Part shown: piece after piece, positions 32,594 to 42,318 of the stretch | Layout: every line of letters begins with the position of its first letter | How positions within the stretch are numbered: the stretch's first letter is position 1 | Source: Dyadobacter fermentans DSM 18053 | GTDB taxonomy: Bacteria; Bacteroidota; Bacteroidia; Cytophagales; Spirosomataceae | Reading direction: 5' to 3' | Length of the DNA: 64,000 nt | NCBI RefSeq assembly: GCF_000023125.1 | Contig: NC_013037.1 | Location: 2,914,001 to 2,978,000, forward strand | The notes under the pieces: generated by a model | What the model was told of the DNA's origin: nothing | Seen by the model: the letters and a program-made list of their open reading frames with translations, nothing else | Databases searched by the model: none | Program-made: the position numbers and the translations under genes

Positions 32594-34882
32594 ATGTACC
32601 ATAACACAAAGATCAACTATATCTACAAACCGGTTTTCATCTCCAAAGAGCGCTACGCAGATAAAGAAAAATTCCTTTCCTTCATAGAAGACTATCGCGG
32701 CAAAACCATCCTGGATTTATTTGCTTCCCAGAAACAAGAACTTATCCGAATCCGGCACCCCCGAAAACGGCTCGCGACCGCCGAAATCGAGGCGCTATAC
32801 CGCGATTGGGCCGAGGGGAGGGATGTCGAAACAGAAGGTGTATGGGTGTATTACCCGTGGTCGGAGCGGCTTCTGCACCTGGTGGACGAGGCCGAATTCA
32901 CCGAACTGAGGACGAGCCGCAATCAGTATAAAATCACTCCCGAAGAGCAGCAGCACCTTGCCGGACGCTCAATCGGCATTATCGGACTTTCCGTGGGACA
33001 TTCGGTGGCGCTCAGCATTGCCACCGAGCGCGCTTGCGGCAGACTGAAACTCGCCGATTTCGACACGATCGAGCTCAGTAACCTTAATCGTATACGTACA
33101 GGCTTGCATAACATCGGCGTCAACAAATGCATTGTTACCGCCCGCGAGATCGCCGAGATCGACCCGTTTCTCGACATTATTTGTTTTCCCGAAGGCATTA
33201 CGAACGAAAACCTCGACGGCTTCCTGCTCGACGGCGGCAAGCTCGACATCCTGATCGACGAATGCGACGATATCGCGCTGAAAATCAAGTCGCGGCTCCG
33301 CGCTGCGGAACTGCGCATCCCGGTAGTAATGGAAACCAGCGACCGCGGCATGCTGGATGTGGAGCGGTTCGACAGCGAGCCCGAAAGGCCTGTTTTCCAC
33401 GGCTACCTTCAGGGACTGCCGCTGGATAAATTCGAACATATTTCAGAAGAAGACCGCCTGCCGCTCGTGCTCCGGATCGTGAATGCGATCAATGGGTCCA
33501 AAAGAGGCAAGGTTTCCCTCGTGGAAATCGGGCAGAGCATCGGCACCTGGCCCCAGCTGGCCAGCGCCGTCACGCTCGGCGGAGGCGTGGTTACCGACGT
33601 GTGCCGCCGCATCCTGCTCAACCAGTTCCACGAGTCGGGACGGTATTATATCGATTTGGAAGAACTCATCGGCGACAAATCGCGGAGCCCGGTGACGGCG
33701 ACGCGCGACAATCCGCACGCGCCTTTCGACGTTTCCGAAGCGGTTCGTATAGCTGATTCGTTACCACAAAAACAGGCCGAAAGTATAGCGGAAAATGTGC
33801 TGGCCGACATTGTAAAAGCAGCCTGCCAGGCACCGTCCACCGGGAACGACCAGCCCTGGAAATGGCTCTACCGGCACGGAAGATTATTTCTTTTTCACGA
33901 CCGTTTCCGCTCGTTTTCCTTCGGCGATTTCGACCAGATCGCTTCCAACATTTCATTTGGGGCCTCCTATGAAAACATTCTGCTGAAAAGCCGCGAGGCC
34001 GGCCTGGACGTGGCGGCGGAGACATTCCCGCTCGGCGAAGAATCGACGCTCATTGCCGTGATCGACTTCCACCGCGCCGGGACGGCGGCCAAAGCCGACC
34101 CCGTGTATGCTCCCGAGGCGGTGCAGGTGATTTACGAGCGCACCACGAACCGCAACCCATCCACAGCCGTTCCGATTTCGGAAGCTATTTTCCAGCAACT
34201 GAAAGAAGCGGCAGAAAGTGTGGACGGTGCGGCATTTCATTATTTTGCCGATAGAAAATCCATTAATGCCATTGGAGAAATAATAGGCGAATGCGACCGG
34301 GTCCGCCTGCTGAACCCCGACGGCCATTACGACTTCGTTCACCGCGAAATGAAATGGACGCCGACCGATGCCGAACAGTCACGGGATGGCATCGACGTCC
34401 GCACGCTCGGGCTTAGTAATGCACAGATTGCGGCACTTTCTATCATCCGCGACCGCGAAATATCCCAGACATTAAAGGGTATTCAGGGCGGCGGGGCATT
34501 GGTGGATGCCGCGCTTAAATCCGTGGAGACGGCCTCGGCGCTGGGTATGATCACCATGCCGCGTTACAGTTACGAAGATTTTTTCCGGGGCGGGATGGCC
34601 ATGCAACGGCTCTGGCTCCGGGCGGAGCAATTGCAATTTGCGATCCATCCATTAATTTCCCCGTTTTATTTGTTCCCTCGCATTACAAAAGGGCACAATG
34701 CCGGTCTCGACGAGTCCGAAGCATCAAGATTACGCACGTTAAGAAAGAGATTCATGGAATTGGTTCCGTTTGGTGAGGATGGCGCGGAAGTGTTTTTATT
34801 TAAAATAGCACAGGCTGAAAAGCCCGGGATCAAAAGTTACCGATTGCCGTTGAACGAAACACTTTTTATTGTAAACCCATAA
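32594..34882 (+). CDS. Rv1355c-family fusion: E1-like (ThiF) domain plus nitroreductase-like domain
   Basis: From ATG at 32594 the product is 762 residues. About 105-260 is a ThiF/E1-like Rossmann domain: nucleotide loop IIGLSVGHS near 128-136, DFDTIELSNLNR near 155-166, the conserved Lys of VNKC near 176, and DECDD near 222. About 395-745 is a nitroreductase-like FMN domain with APSTGNDQPWKW near 413. No Zn-binding CxxC pair is seen in the E1 part. The order matches the Rv1355c family, whose reaction is not known. E1 domains adenylate a carboxylate, and nitroreductase domains in RiPP clusters oxidise azolines, so it may activate and oxidise a small substrate. It is the first gene of a five-gene operon. 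Confidence 0.8.
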   Translation: MYHNTKINYIYKPVFISKERYADKEKFLSFIEDYRGKTILDLFASQKQELIRIRHPRKRLATAEIEALYRDWAEGRDVETEGVWVYYPWSERLLHLVDEAEFTELRTSRNQYKITPEEQQHLAGRSIGIIGLSVGHSVALSIATERACGRLKLADFDTIELSNLNRIRTGLHNIGVNKCIVTAREIAEIDPFLDIICFPEGITNENLDGFLLDGGKLDILIDECDDIALKIKSRLRAAELRIPVVMETSDRGMLDVERFDSEPERPVFHGYLQGLPLDKFEHISEEDRLPLVLRIVNAINGSKRGKVSLVEIGQSIGTWPQLASAVTLGGGVVTDVCRRILLNQFHESGRYYIDLEELIGDKSRSPVTATRDNPHAPFDVSEAVRIADSLPQKQAESIAENVLADIVKAACQAPSTGNDQPWKWLYRHGRLFLFHDRFRSFSFGDFDQIASNISFGASYENILLKSREAGLDVAAETFPLGEESTLIAVIDFHRAGTAAKADPVYAPEAVQVIYERTTNRNPSTAVPISEAIFQQLKEAAESVDGAAFHYFADRKSINAIGEIIGECDRVRLLNPDGHYDFVHREMKWTPTDAEQSRDGIDVRTLGLSNAQIAALSIIRDREISQTLKGIQGGGALVDAALKSVETASALGMITMPRYSYEDFFRGGMAMQRLWLRAEQLQFAIHPLISPFYLFPRITKGHNAGLDESEASRLRTLRKRFMELVPFGEDGAEVFLFKIAQAEKPGIKSYRLPLNETLFIVNP

Positions 34883-34888
34883 CAGTAC

Positions 34889-35581
34889 ATGGTAGCACAT
34901 ATTCAAGCATACCGTGCACCGGATGATGTGGAGACGAGCCTGAGATACGTTGAAGGGCACCGCAAGGTATTGGAAGCATACGGCGTGAAACAGGTCACAT
35001 CGGCCAGCCACACGTGGTTGGAAGACCCTAATACGTATGTGATCATCGTGCAGTCGGAAGACGGGAAAGATATTTACGGCGGCACCCGCGTGCAGGTCCG
35101 CTCCCCGAACCTGAAAATGCCGATGGAAGATGCCATCGCGAAAATTGACAAAAGCATTTATGGCTATGTCGACAAGATTGGTGATTACAAAGTGGCCGAG
35201 TTTTGCGGGCTTTTCAATTCCAAGGAGGTGGCCGGATACGGGATCGGTAGCGTATACCTGGGGCGGACGGCCATGGCGATTGCATCGAAAGTCGGGATAG
35301 AGCACCTGATGGGCCTTTGCTCGCCGATCACACTGGTAATCAGCCAGCGCATTGGATTTGAAGTACTCACGGACCTGGGGAACAACGGGACATTCTATTA
35401 CCCGAAAGAAGGGTTGATCGCAACATCGCTCATTGCCCGCGACCTGCACAACCTGCCGTTTGCCACAGACGAGGAACGTGAAAAAATATTCAGCCTGAGA
35501 GCAAACCCTACGCAAACCGTCGTTGAAACCGGCCGCCGCGGGGACTTAACGATAATTTACGATATCAATAAATGGATGTAA
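34889..35581 (+). CDS. GNAT-fold protein resembling FeeM/LuxI N-acyl synthases
   Basis: This 230-residue cytoplasmic protein has the layout of LuxI- and FeeM-type acyltransferases: an N-terminal helical part, a central YGGTRVQVRS strand (63-72), a later VAEFCGLFNSKE strand-loop (102-113), the GYGIGSVYLGRTAMAIA acyl-carrier-binding helix (116-132), and GLCSPITLVISQRIGFEV (142-159). In that fold these positions hold the acyl and amino-acid or SAM substrate. It begins 6 bp after the E1/nitroreductase gene and overlaps the sensor-kinase gene by 10 bp. It probably makes an N-acylated small molecule, perhaps a signal. The family call is by pattern and needs a structure or HMM search. Confidence 0.6.
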   Translation: MVAHIQAYRAPDDVETSLRYVEGHRKVLEAYGVKQVTSASHTWLEDPNTYVIIVQSEDGKDIYGGTRVQVRSPNLKMPMEDAIAKIDKSIYGYVDKIGDYKVAEFCGLFNSKEVAGYGIGSVYLGRTAMAIASKVGIEHLMGLCSPITLVISQRIGFEVLTDLGNNGTFYYPKEGLIATSLIARDLHNLPFATDEEREKIFSLRANPTQTVVETGRRGDLTIIYDINKWM

Positions 35582-37752
35582 AGTTCTACCGCGGGATTAT
35601 TGGAACATTCCTCTTGCTCATAAGTGCTCTGCAATGCGCTTGTGCCGGTGAGGTCGTGTTCAAAGGGGACGATGTGACGATCGGCAAGCAGGTTGAAATC
35701 CTGGAAGACACGACCTCCGCCATGACGATCGACGACGTGACCGCCCGGGGGATATTTACGCCCAGCACCGAAGAAACGCCCAATTTCGGGGTGAGCGCAT
35801 CCACATTCTGGATACGCCTCAATATTCGCAACACGAGCGCGGAGGACAATATTTTCCTCGAACTCGCCTATCCGCGTATCGAATCCGTTACGCTGTATTC
35901 GTCCGGCGAGGGCAATCCCAAAAAAGAGACCATTTCATGGAACGATGCTTTCGACAAACGGCGCGTCAAGCACCAGAACATCGTTTTTAAACTCAATATT
36001 CCCCGGCAAAGCGCGCAAACCTTCTATTTGCAAGTTCACGGAAGCGAGCAGATCGTCGTTCCGCTTATCGTGCGCAGCGAGATGAACTTTTTTCAGTTTG
36101 CGCTGACCAACGAGATCATTTCCGGAATCCATATCGGCGTGCTTTTCGTGATGATGCTGTACAATTTCTTCGTGTACTTCTCCATCCGTGAAAAAAGCTA
36201 TCTGTATTATGTGCTTTACATTCTCTTTATCGGGCTCACGCAGACGACGATTACCGGTTACACATTCAAGTTCCTCTGGCCCGATACGCCCGCATTCAAC
36301 GAATATTCCATCATCCTTTTCCCCGCGCTGGCCGGCACTTTCGCATTGATGTTCTTCCAGAACTTCCTGCATATCCGTGAGCGATCGACGGCCACTTACC
36401 GCATTATCACGGTCATTATCGTTACTTACGGCGTGGCTGTGTTATTTAACCTGATCGGACTGAATATGGTCAGCTACCGGATCATCGACGTGCTGGCGCC
36501 GTCTGCGGCGCTGTTTGCGCTCATTGTGGCTGTAATGCTGTCGATGGAAGGTTACCGCCCGGCAAAGTTCTTCCTTGTAGCGTGGTCGATGTTCCTGATC
36601 GGCATTGTACTGTACTCGCTGCGCAACCTGAACATTTTGCCTTATAATACCTTTACAAACTATACCATGCAGGCCGGCACGGCGATCGAGGTGATCCTCC
36701 TATCGTTTGCCCTGGCCGACAAGATCAACATTTTCAAAAAAGAGAAAGAAATTTCCCAGGCACAGGCGCTGCGCATTTCGATGGAAAACGAGAAGATTAT
36801 CCTCGAACAGAATGCCTTCCTCGAAAAGAGCGTAAACGAACGCACGGCCGAGTTGCAATTTGCCAATACCGAGCTCAACCTCACACTCACGAAGCTGAAA
36901 GACGCCCAGACGCAGCTGATCGACTCGGAGAAAATGGCATCGCTGGGTCAGCTTACGGCGGGCATCGCGCACGAGATCAACAACCCGATCAACTTCGTAA
37001 GCTCCAACATCCGGCCGCTGCGGCGTGATATCGACGACGTGCTCGAAATCCTCGATTCGTACGACGGCATCCGGGAGGTCAACTCGGTGGAAACCCTGCA
37101 AAGCAAGGTAAGGGAAATCGAACAGCTGAAATCCGATCTGGACCTGGATTATCTCAAAACCGAGCTCAATACGCTACTCAAAGGCATGGAAGACGGGGCC
37201 CACCGCACGGTAGAGATCGTGAAAGGCCTGAAAATATTCTCGCGTGTGGACGAAACCGACCTCAACCTGGTCAATATCAATGAGGGAATCGAATCCACAC
37301 TCATTATCCTCAATTACCAGATGGGCAACTCCATCACCCTCGTGAAGGAACTGGGCAACATTCCGAGCATCGAATGCTATGCCGGAAAGCTCAACCAGGT
37401 GTTCATGAATATCCTGACCAACTCGATTTATGCTTTGCAGAAGGATAAACAAGAGGGTAAAACGCCGACTATCTGGGTAAAATCCTGGCTGAAAGACCCT
37501 GAAACCGTGGCTATTTCGATGCGGGACAACGGGCCGGGCATGACGCCGGAGGTGCGCGCGAAGATTTTCGAGCCGTTCTTCACCACCAAACAAGTGGGCG
37601 ACGGTACCGGCCTGGGGCTTTCAATTGTGTTTAAAATTATCGAAGTTCACAGCGGTAACATCCACGTGAACACCGAAGTAGGAGAAGGAACAGAATTTTT
37701 GATCACGCTGCCTGTAAAAAGAAAAGCACGCCCAATCCCTGATTTTCAATGA
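35572..37752 (+). CDS. 7TM-DISM sensor histidine kinase
   Basis: This 726-residue protein has a signal peptide (about 1-26), an extracytoplasmic 7TMR-DISMED2-type beta-domain (about 45-165, with [12 protein letters not shown]), seven membrane segments (about 180-395), a coiled coil (395-455), a HisKA domain with phosphorylated H467 in GIAHEINNP, and a HATPase domain with DNGPGM near 648 and GTGLGLSI near 683. 7TM-DISM kinases sense diffusible small molecules outside the cytoplasm. Its start overlaps the FeeM-like gene by 10 bp, which suggests translational coupling of maker and sensor; its stop overlaps the hybrid gene by four bases (ATGA). Confidence 0.9.
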   Translation: MDVKFYRGIIGTFLLLISALQCACAGEVVFKGDDVTIGKQVEILEDTTSAMTIDDVTARGIFTPSTEETPNFGVSASTFWIRLNIRNTSAEDNIFLELAYPRIESVTLYSSGEGNPKKETISWNDAFDKRRVKHQNIVFKLNIPRQSAQTFYLQVHGSEQIVVPLIVRSEMNFFQFALTNEIISGIHIGVLFVMMLYNFFVYFSIREKSYLYYVLYILFIGLTQTTITGYTFKFLWPDTPAFNEYSIILFPALAGTFALMFFQNFLHIRERSTATYRIITVIIVTYGVAVLFNLIGLNMVSYRIIDVLAPSAALFALIVAVMLSMEGYRPAKFFLVAWSMFLIGIVLYSLRNLNILPYNTFTNYTMQAGTAIEVILLSFALADKINIFKKEKEISQAQALRISMENEKIILEQNAFLEKSVNERTAELQFANTELNLTLTKLKDAQTQLIDSEKMASLGQLTAGIAHEINNPINFVSSNIRPLRRDIDDVLEILDSYDGIREVNSVETLQSKVREIEQLKSDLDLDYLKTELNTLLKGMEDGAHRTVEIVKGLKIFSRVDETDLNLVNINEGIESTLIILNYQMGNSITLVKELGNIPSIECYAGKLNQVFMNILTNSIYALQKDKQEGKTPTIWVKSWLKDPETVAISMRDNGPGMTPEVRAKIFEPFFTTKQVGDGTGLGLSIVFKIIEVHSGNIHVNTEVGEGTEFLITLPVKRKARPIPDFQ

Positions 37753-38840
37753 GCGAAAAAGCAATTACCATTCTGTATATTGACGACGAGGAGCACAATT
37801 TGCATTCGTTCAAGGCTTCGTTCCGAAAGCAATACGATATCACGATCACTTCCTCGGTAGTAGAAGCAGAGCAAATGCTGGAAGACAAGGATTTCTGCAT
37901 CATCCTGGCCGACCAGCGGATGCCGGTGATGACGGGCGTTCAATTCTTTGAAAAAATACGGACCAAGTTTCCCAAGCCGATACGTATCCTGATTACCGGC
38001 CACACGGACATCGGCGCGGCGATCGACGCGATCAACAAGGGTGAGGTGTTCAGGTTCATCGACAAGCCGTGGGATTACAATTATGTCGAGAATGCGATTT
38101 CCAATGCATACGACATCTACAAAACCCGCGAAGACCTGAAACAGCGGAACATCGAGTTGCAGAAGGCCAACGAGGAGCTCGATAAGTTCGTGTACAGCGC
38201 GTCGCACGACCTGCGCGCGCCGCTCATGTCGGTACTCGGCATTGTGAACCTCGCATTGCTCGAAGAAGATGTAAAATCGCAGAACGAATACCTGGAACTG
38301 ATCCGGCAGTCGGTGAAGAAACTGGATACGTTCATCATCAACATTATCGACTATTACAAAAATGCCCGCGGCGTGCCGGTGGTGACGGACATCAGTTTCG
38401 AGGAGCTGGTAACCGAGGTGCAGGCTACCATTCAATATCTGCCCGAATACGGCAACCTGAAAATGACCACGGATATCCAGCAGGACGGCGTGTTCAATTC
38501 GGACGTGATGAAGCTGCGTATCATTTTCAATAACCTGATCAACAACGCCATCAAATTTCAGGACAAATCCAAGGCCAGCCCGTTTGTCCACCTGACCGTG
38601 AAATCGACTGCTTCGGAGGCCAAAATCATCGTAGAAGACAACGGAACGGGCATTAAGGAGTCGGATCAGGACAAAATTTTTAAAATGTTTTACCGCGCCG
38701 GGGCCACCAACAGCGGCTCAGGAATAGGACTTTACATTGTCCACGAGGCGATCTCGAAATTAGGAGGAGAAATCAGCGTAACATCAAAAATCGGCGAGGG
38801 TAGTATTTTTGAAATCAACATTCCTTCTATTAACAAATAA
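37749..38840 (+). CDS. Receiver-histidine kinase hybrid (REC-HisKA-HATPase)
   Basis: This 363-residue cytoplasmic protein has a receiver (1-125; D12/D13, phosphoacceptor D55 in LADQRMP, K106 in IDKPW), a coiled coil (125-148), a HisKA domain with H153 (YSASHDLRAPLMS) and a HATPase domain with VEDNGTGI near 297 and GSGIGLYIV near 322. The layout, receiver first, suggests it is phosphorylated at D55 by the upstream 7TM kinase and then autophosphorylates H153 to pass the signal on. It overlaps the 7TM kinase by 4 bp and precedes the last receiver gene by 6 bp. Confidence 0.9.
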   Translation: MSEKAITILYIDDEEHNLHSFKASFRKQYDITITSSVVEAEQMLEDKDFCIILADQRMPVMTGVQFFEKIRTKFPKPIRILITGHTDIGAAIDAINKGEVFRFIDKPWDYNYVENAISNAYDIYKTREDLKQRNIELQKANEELDKFVYSASHDLRAPLMSVLGIVNLALLEEDVKSQNEYLELIRQSVKKLDTFIINIIDYYKNARGVPVVTDISFEELVTEVQATIQYLPEYGNLKMTTDIQQDGVFNSDVMKLRIIFNNLINNAIKFQDKSKASPFVHLTVKSTASEAKIIVEDNGTGIKESDQDKIFKMFYRAGATNSGSGIGLYIVHEAISKLGGEISVTSKIGEGSIFEINIPSINK

Positions 38841-38846
38841 CCCGAC

Positions 38847-39236
38847 ATGGAACCACTGCTTAACTTCTTTTTGATAGATGACAGCGCATTCGATCTGTTC
38901 ATCTACGAAAAGTTATTGATCAAAAGCGGGATTACAAACTCGGTTAAAACCTTCAATTCGGCGCGCGACGCCCTCAAATACCTCGTCACCCAGGCCGATA
39001 CCCTGCCCGACACCGTTATTCTGCTCGACCTGCAAATGCCCGACATGAACGGCTTCGAATTCATCGACGAATTCGATCAGCTGTCCGACGGCCTGCGGCA
39101 GAAAGTCAGGATCTTCATGCTCTCGTCGACCATCGACACCCGCGACATTGAAAAGGCAAAAGCCAGCCAGCATATCATTGATCTGCTGCCCAAACCACTC
39201 GAGATACCATTCCTGAAAAAGAAGCTGGCTATCTGA
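38847..39236 (+). CDS. Single-domain response regulator
   Basis: This 129-residue protein is one receiver domain: acidic pair D11/D12 (FLIDDS), phosphoacceptor D61 (ILLDLQMPD), Ser/Thr near 88 (MLSSTI) and Lys near 115 (LPKPLE). No output domain is attached, so it most likely relays phosphate or binds a partner protein. It resembles Rcp1/CheY-like receivers more than the D55-type receiver of the hybrid. It is the last gene of the operon, 6 bp after the hybrid kinase. Confidence 0.88.
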   Translation: MEPLLNFFLIDDSAFDLFIYEKLLIKSGITNSVKTFNSARDALKYLVTQADTLPDTVILLDLQMPDMNGFEFIDEFDQLSDGLRQKVRIFMLSSTIDTRDIEKAKASQHIIDLLPKPLEIPFLKKKLAI

Positions 39237-39627
39237 TCTTGTAGTATAATTTTTGCTAGATAACTAAATTAACTGGATCAGGTCATAATCGTATCGACTA
39301 CCGACCGGAGTCCAATATTGCGTAAAACGGCCTTTGGATGCATATTTAATGTATAAGTGACCGATCGGTAATCTTACAAACTGATAGTCAAACAGATAAG
39401 CCGGTTTACAAAGCGAAGCAAACCTCCACAAATTGCCCTATTATGTAACAATCCGGACGAGCATTGCAGGCTGCGATGCACGGGCGGAGCTTTGTTTTTG
39501 CCCCACTACTATAAGGTTTCAAATCAATAATAGGATTTTTTAAATATTAAAAGATTTTATGAAGGGTCGGGTATGCCTTTATAATACACTGTCCGACAAC
39601 CAGTGTACACCTTAACACAATGATTTA
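39237..39627. other. 391-bp AT-rich gap with short palindromes
   Basis: No gene was seen between the receiver gene and the 62-residue gene. Two short palindromes are present: ACCGATCGGT (39360-39369) and TACACTG/CAGTGTA (39585-39591 and 39601-39607), the latter 21 bp before the next start codon and a possible operator. No strong terminator was found after the signalling operon. Confidence 0.4.
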
Positions 39628-39816
39628 ATGAAAACTGACAGCAAAACCCTGGCCGAGATTCTGAAGTTGCACGCACAGTACGTTAAAGAGGTTGAATTCA
39701 GCGGTATCAAGCCTTTATCGATGGAGATTTACAAAACCAACTCCCATAATTTTGTACGCTGGATACAAGACGAATTTCACCCCGGAAAGAAGCTGCGCAA
39801 AGCGGCATTGTCCTGA
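39628..39816 (+). CDS. Small hypothetical protein (62 residues)
   Basis: This short soluble protein (MKTDSKTLAEILKLHAQYVKE at the start, then a Trp-containing stretch FVRWIQDEF and a basic tail GKKLRKAAL) has no recognised family. Amphipathic helices at both ends are suggested. It has a clear ATG at 39628 and a strong terminator 40 bp after its stop, which supports it as an independent transcription unit. Confidence 0.55.
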   Translation: MKTDSKTLAEILKLHAQYVKEVEFSGIKPLSMEIYKTNSHNFVRWIQDEFHPGKKLRKAALS

Positions 39817-39855
39817 TTACAAAAAGCACTCATTTATACTCAACGTTAAGATCAT

Positions 39856-39893
39856 AAGCTGCCGGTGAATGGGAACACCGGCAGCTTTTTTTT
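39856..39893 (+). terminator. Strong intrinsic terminator
   Basis: Arms AAGCTGCCGGTG (39856-39867) and CACCGGCAGCTT (39876-39887) form a perfect 12-bp stem with an 8-base loop and a run of eight T (39886-39893). Confidence 0.92.
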
Positions 39894-39958
39894 ATAGCGC
39901 GTTCTTTAGTAAGTTTGGAATAGCTAATGGGTTGTTTTCCCCTGGCATCTTAAATCCT

Positions 39959-40108
39959 ATGATATTTACGATTTTCAATCTTCTCAAAGGCCGGTTTTCC
40001 AAAGAAGCCATCAACGAAGCCAAGTCCAACGAAAAAGCCATGTCCCGCCAGGAGGCATTGCAGCAAATGCGCAACATCGCCAGCCGCCGGTCGGGAAAGA
40101 AAAACTAG
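39959..40108 (+). CDS. Small hypothetical protein (49 residues)
   Basis: From ATG at 39959 the product starts MIFTIFNLLKGRFSKEAINE and continues with EKAMSRQEALQQMRN and a basic end SGKKN. It is largely helical and charged. A longer frame from 39869 starts within the terminator and is rejected. Its stop overlaps the araD stop on the other strand by four bases. No family is known; confidence is modest. Confidence 0.45.
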   Translation: MIFTIFNLLKGRFSKEAINEAKSNEKAMSRQEALQQMRNIASRRSGKKN

Positions 40109-40809
40109 CAGCCCTGGCCGTAATAGGCATCTTTGCCGTGTTTCCGGAAGTAATGCTTGTCGATCAGGCTTTGCTTGATGGTCGTGACCGAGGGGTTGAT
40201 CTGCAACGTGAGATAGGCCATTTTGGCAATTTCTTCCAGCACAATTGAATTGTATATCGCCTTTGCCGGATCTTTCCCCCAGGTAAATGGGCCGTGGCAG
40301 GCCACCAGCACCATTTCCACCTCTTCGTAGCTCAGGTTTTCCTTTTTGAACAGATCCAGTATCTGATTGCCCGTTTCCAGCTCGTAGTCGCGCTGGATCA
40401 TCTCGTCGGACATCACTTCCGTCACGGGAATAGCGGCCGTCAGGTGGTCGGCGTGCGTCGTTCCCAGGTTCGGAATGGGCCGGATCGCCTGTGCCCACGC
40501 TACCGCGTATGTAGAATGCGTATGACAAACGCCCCCAATCGACGGGAAGCTTTTGTAGAGCAAAGTATGCGTCTTAGTGTCGGAAGACGGGCGCATATTC
40601 CCTTCTACTAACGCATTATCCAGGTCCACGATCACGATATCCTCCACTTTCAGCCGGTGGTAAGGCACGCCGCTCGGCTTGATCGCCACCACGCCTTCCG
40701 CCCGGTCTACACCGCTCACGTTGCCAAAAGTCACGATCGCCAGCTCTTCCCGCGGGATTTCCATATTGGCCTCGTACACCTGCTCTTTCAGGTATTTGTA
40801 TTTAGACAT
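40105..40809 (-). CDS. araD: L-ribulose-5-phosphate 4-epimerase
   Basis: This 234-residue zinc enzyme converts L-ribulose 5-phosphate to D-xylulose 5-phosphate, the last step before the pentose phosphate pathway. Class II aldolase signatures are visible: TFGNVSG near 27-33, KPSGVPY near 44-50, the zinc His pair HTH at 96-98, and VACHGPFTWG near 168. It ends with Tyr-rich DAYYGQGC as in E. coli AraD. It follows araA by 18 bp on the minus strand in an araB-araA-araD operon. Confidence 0.95.
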   Translation of the reverse strand: MSKYKYLKEQVYEANMEIPREELAIVTFGNVSGVDRAEGVVAIKPSGVPYHRLKVEDIVIVDLDNALVEGNMRPSSDTKTHTLLYKSFPSIGGVCHTHSTYAVAWAQAIRPIPNLGTTHADHLTAAIPVTEVMSDEMIQRDYELETGNQILDLFKKENLSYEEVEMVLVACHGPFTWGKDPAKAIYNSIVLEEIAKMAYLTLQINPSVTTIKQSLIDKHYFRKHGKDAYYGQGC

Positions 40810-40827
40810 TTCAGTCGATATTTCAGG

Positions 40828-42318
40828 TTACCGGTAATAAGCCTCGCTCCAACGCAGCTCGTTTTTCAGCTGCCGCAAGGTCGTATTTTTGTCGATCACG
40901 ACCAGCTCTACGCCCACCATTTCGGCGAATGTTTCGATGTGGTCGGTGGTGAGATTCTGGCTGAATGCCGTATGGTGCGCTCCACCCGCGTGAATCCACG
41001 CTGCGCAGCCGGTTTTCATATCGGGCTGCGGCTTCCACAGCACGCGCGCCACGGGCAGTTTGGGCAGCTGCTCGGTCGCTTCCACGGCTTCCACCTCATT
41101 CACGAGCAGCCGGAATCGGTTGCCCATATCCACCAACGACACATTGAGCGCCGGGCCGGCAGGTGCATTAAACACCAAACGGACAGGATCTTCCTTCCCT
41201 CCTATCCCCAACGCATGGATCTCCACCGACGGCTTGCCTGTGGCAATGCTCGGGCAAATTTCCAGCATATGCGAACCGAGCACAAGGTTGTTCGAAGGAT
41301 TGAAATGATAAGTATAATCCTCCATGAACGAGTTACCGCCCGGCAGGCCGCTGGCCATCACTTTCAATGCGCGCACCATGGCCGACGTTTTCCAGTCGCC
41401 CTCGCCGGCATACCCGTATCCCGCCGCCATCATGCGCTGTGAGCCGATCCCTGGCAGCTGCTTCATGCCGTGCAGGTCTTCGAATGTGTTGGTATAACCT
41501 TTGAAATTGCCATCGCGGAGGAAGTATTTCAAACCCAGTTCAATTTTAGCAGCATCGCGCAATGCCTGGTGGCGCTGGCCACCGTTTTCAAGACCGGACG
41601 CGAGTTGGTACGCATCCTGGTATTCCTGAATCAACGCAGCGATTTCACTATCCGAAACCTGGTTGATCACCGCCACCAAATCGCCCACCGCGTAGGTATT
41701 TACAGAAAACCCGAAGGTCATTTCCGCAGCGACCTTATCGCCGTCGGTAACAGCTACCTCGCGCATATTATCGCCGAAACGGACAAACTTCGCGCCTTTG
41801 AGGTCGTGCCGGCCGGCTGCCACCCGCGCCCATTGGCCCAGGCCGTCGAGTACATGATCCTGCTGCCAATGCCCTACGATCACCTTACGGTTCAGGCGCA
41901 TACGCGTCATCATGAAGCCAAACTCCCGGTCGCCGTGCGCCGACTGGTTCAGGTTCATGAAATCCATATCAATGTCCGCCCAGGGAATATCGCGGTTGTA
42001 TTGGGTGTGCAAATGCAGCAGGGGCTTTTGCAGGATCTGCAAGCCGCGTATCCACATTTTGGCGGGCGAAAATGTGTGCATCCACGCCACGATACCAATA
42101 CAGGCGGAAGCGCTGTTAGCCTCCTGAATGATGTTATAAATCTCATCCGGCGATTTCACCACCGGTTTGAAAACAACCCGCACGGGAACCTGCGGGGCCT
42201 GGTCGAGGTGCCGGGCAATGATTTGTGAATGCTCATCAACCTGCCGGAGCGTTTCCTCGCCATACAAATGCTGGCTTCCGGTGATGAACCAGACTTCAAA
42301 CTGTTTTAAATCAAGCAT
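40828..42318 (-). CDS. araA: L-arabinose isomerase
   Basis: This 496-residue cytoplasmic enzyme converts L-arabinose to L-ribulose. It matches AraA along its whole length: [18 protein letters not shown] at the start, [13 protein letters not shown] near 80, [16 protein letters not shown] near 118-133, and [16 protein letters not shown] near 300, which carries a metal-ligand Glu. Its ATG overlaps the araB stop by one base (TGATG). It is the middle gene of araBAD. Confidence 0.96.
   Translation of the reverse strand: MLDLKQFEVWFITGSQHLYGEETLRQVDEHSQIIARHLDQAPQVPVRVVFKPVVKSPDEIYNIIQEANSASACIGIVAWMHTFSPAKMWIRGLQILQKPLLHLHTQYNRDIPWADIDMDFMNLNQSAHGDREFGFMMTRMRLNRKVIVGHWQQDHVLDGLGQWARVAAGRHDLKGAKFVRFGDNMREVAVTDGDKVAAEMTFGFSVNTYAVGDLVAVINQVSDSEIAALIQEYQDAYQLASGLENGGQRHQALRDAAKIELGLKYFLRDGNFKGYTNTFEDLHGMKQLPGIGSQRMMAAGYGYAGEGDWKTSAMVRALKVMASGLPGGNSFMEDYTYHFNPSNNLVLGSHMLEICPSIATGKPSVEIHALGIGGKEDPVRLVFNAPAGPALNVSLVDMGNRFRLLVNEVEAVEATEQLPKLPVARVLWKPQPDMKTGCAAWIHAGGAHHTAFSQNLTTDHIETFAEMVGVELVVIDKNTTLRQLKNELRWSEAYYR

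Noticed and set aside
32594..39236. RiPP cluster with precursor peptide
   Set aside because: E1 and nitroreductase domains suggested it, but there is no YcaO gene, no peptidase-transporter and no short peptide gene in the gaps of the operon.
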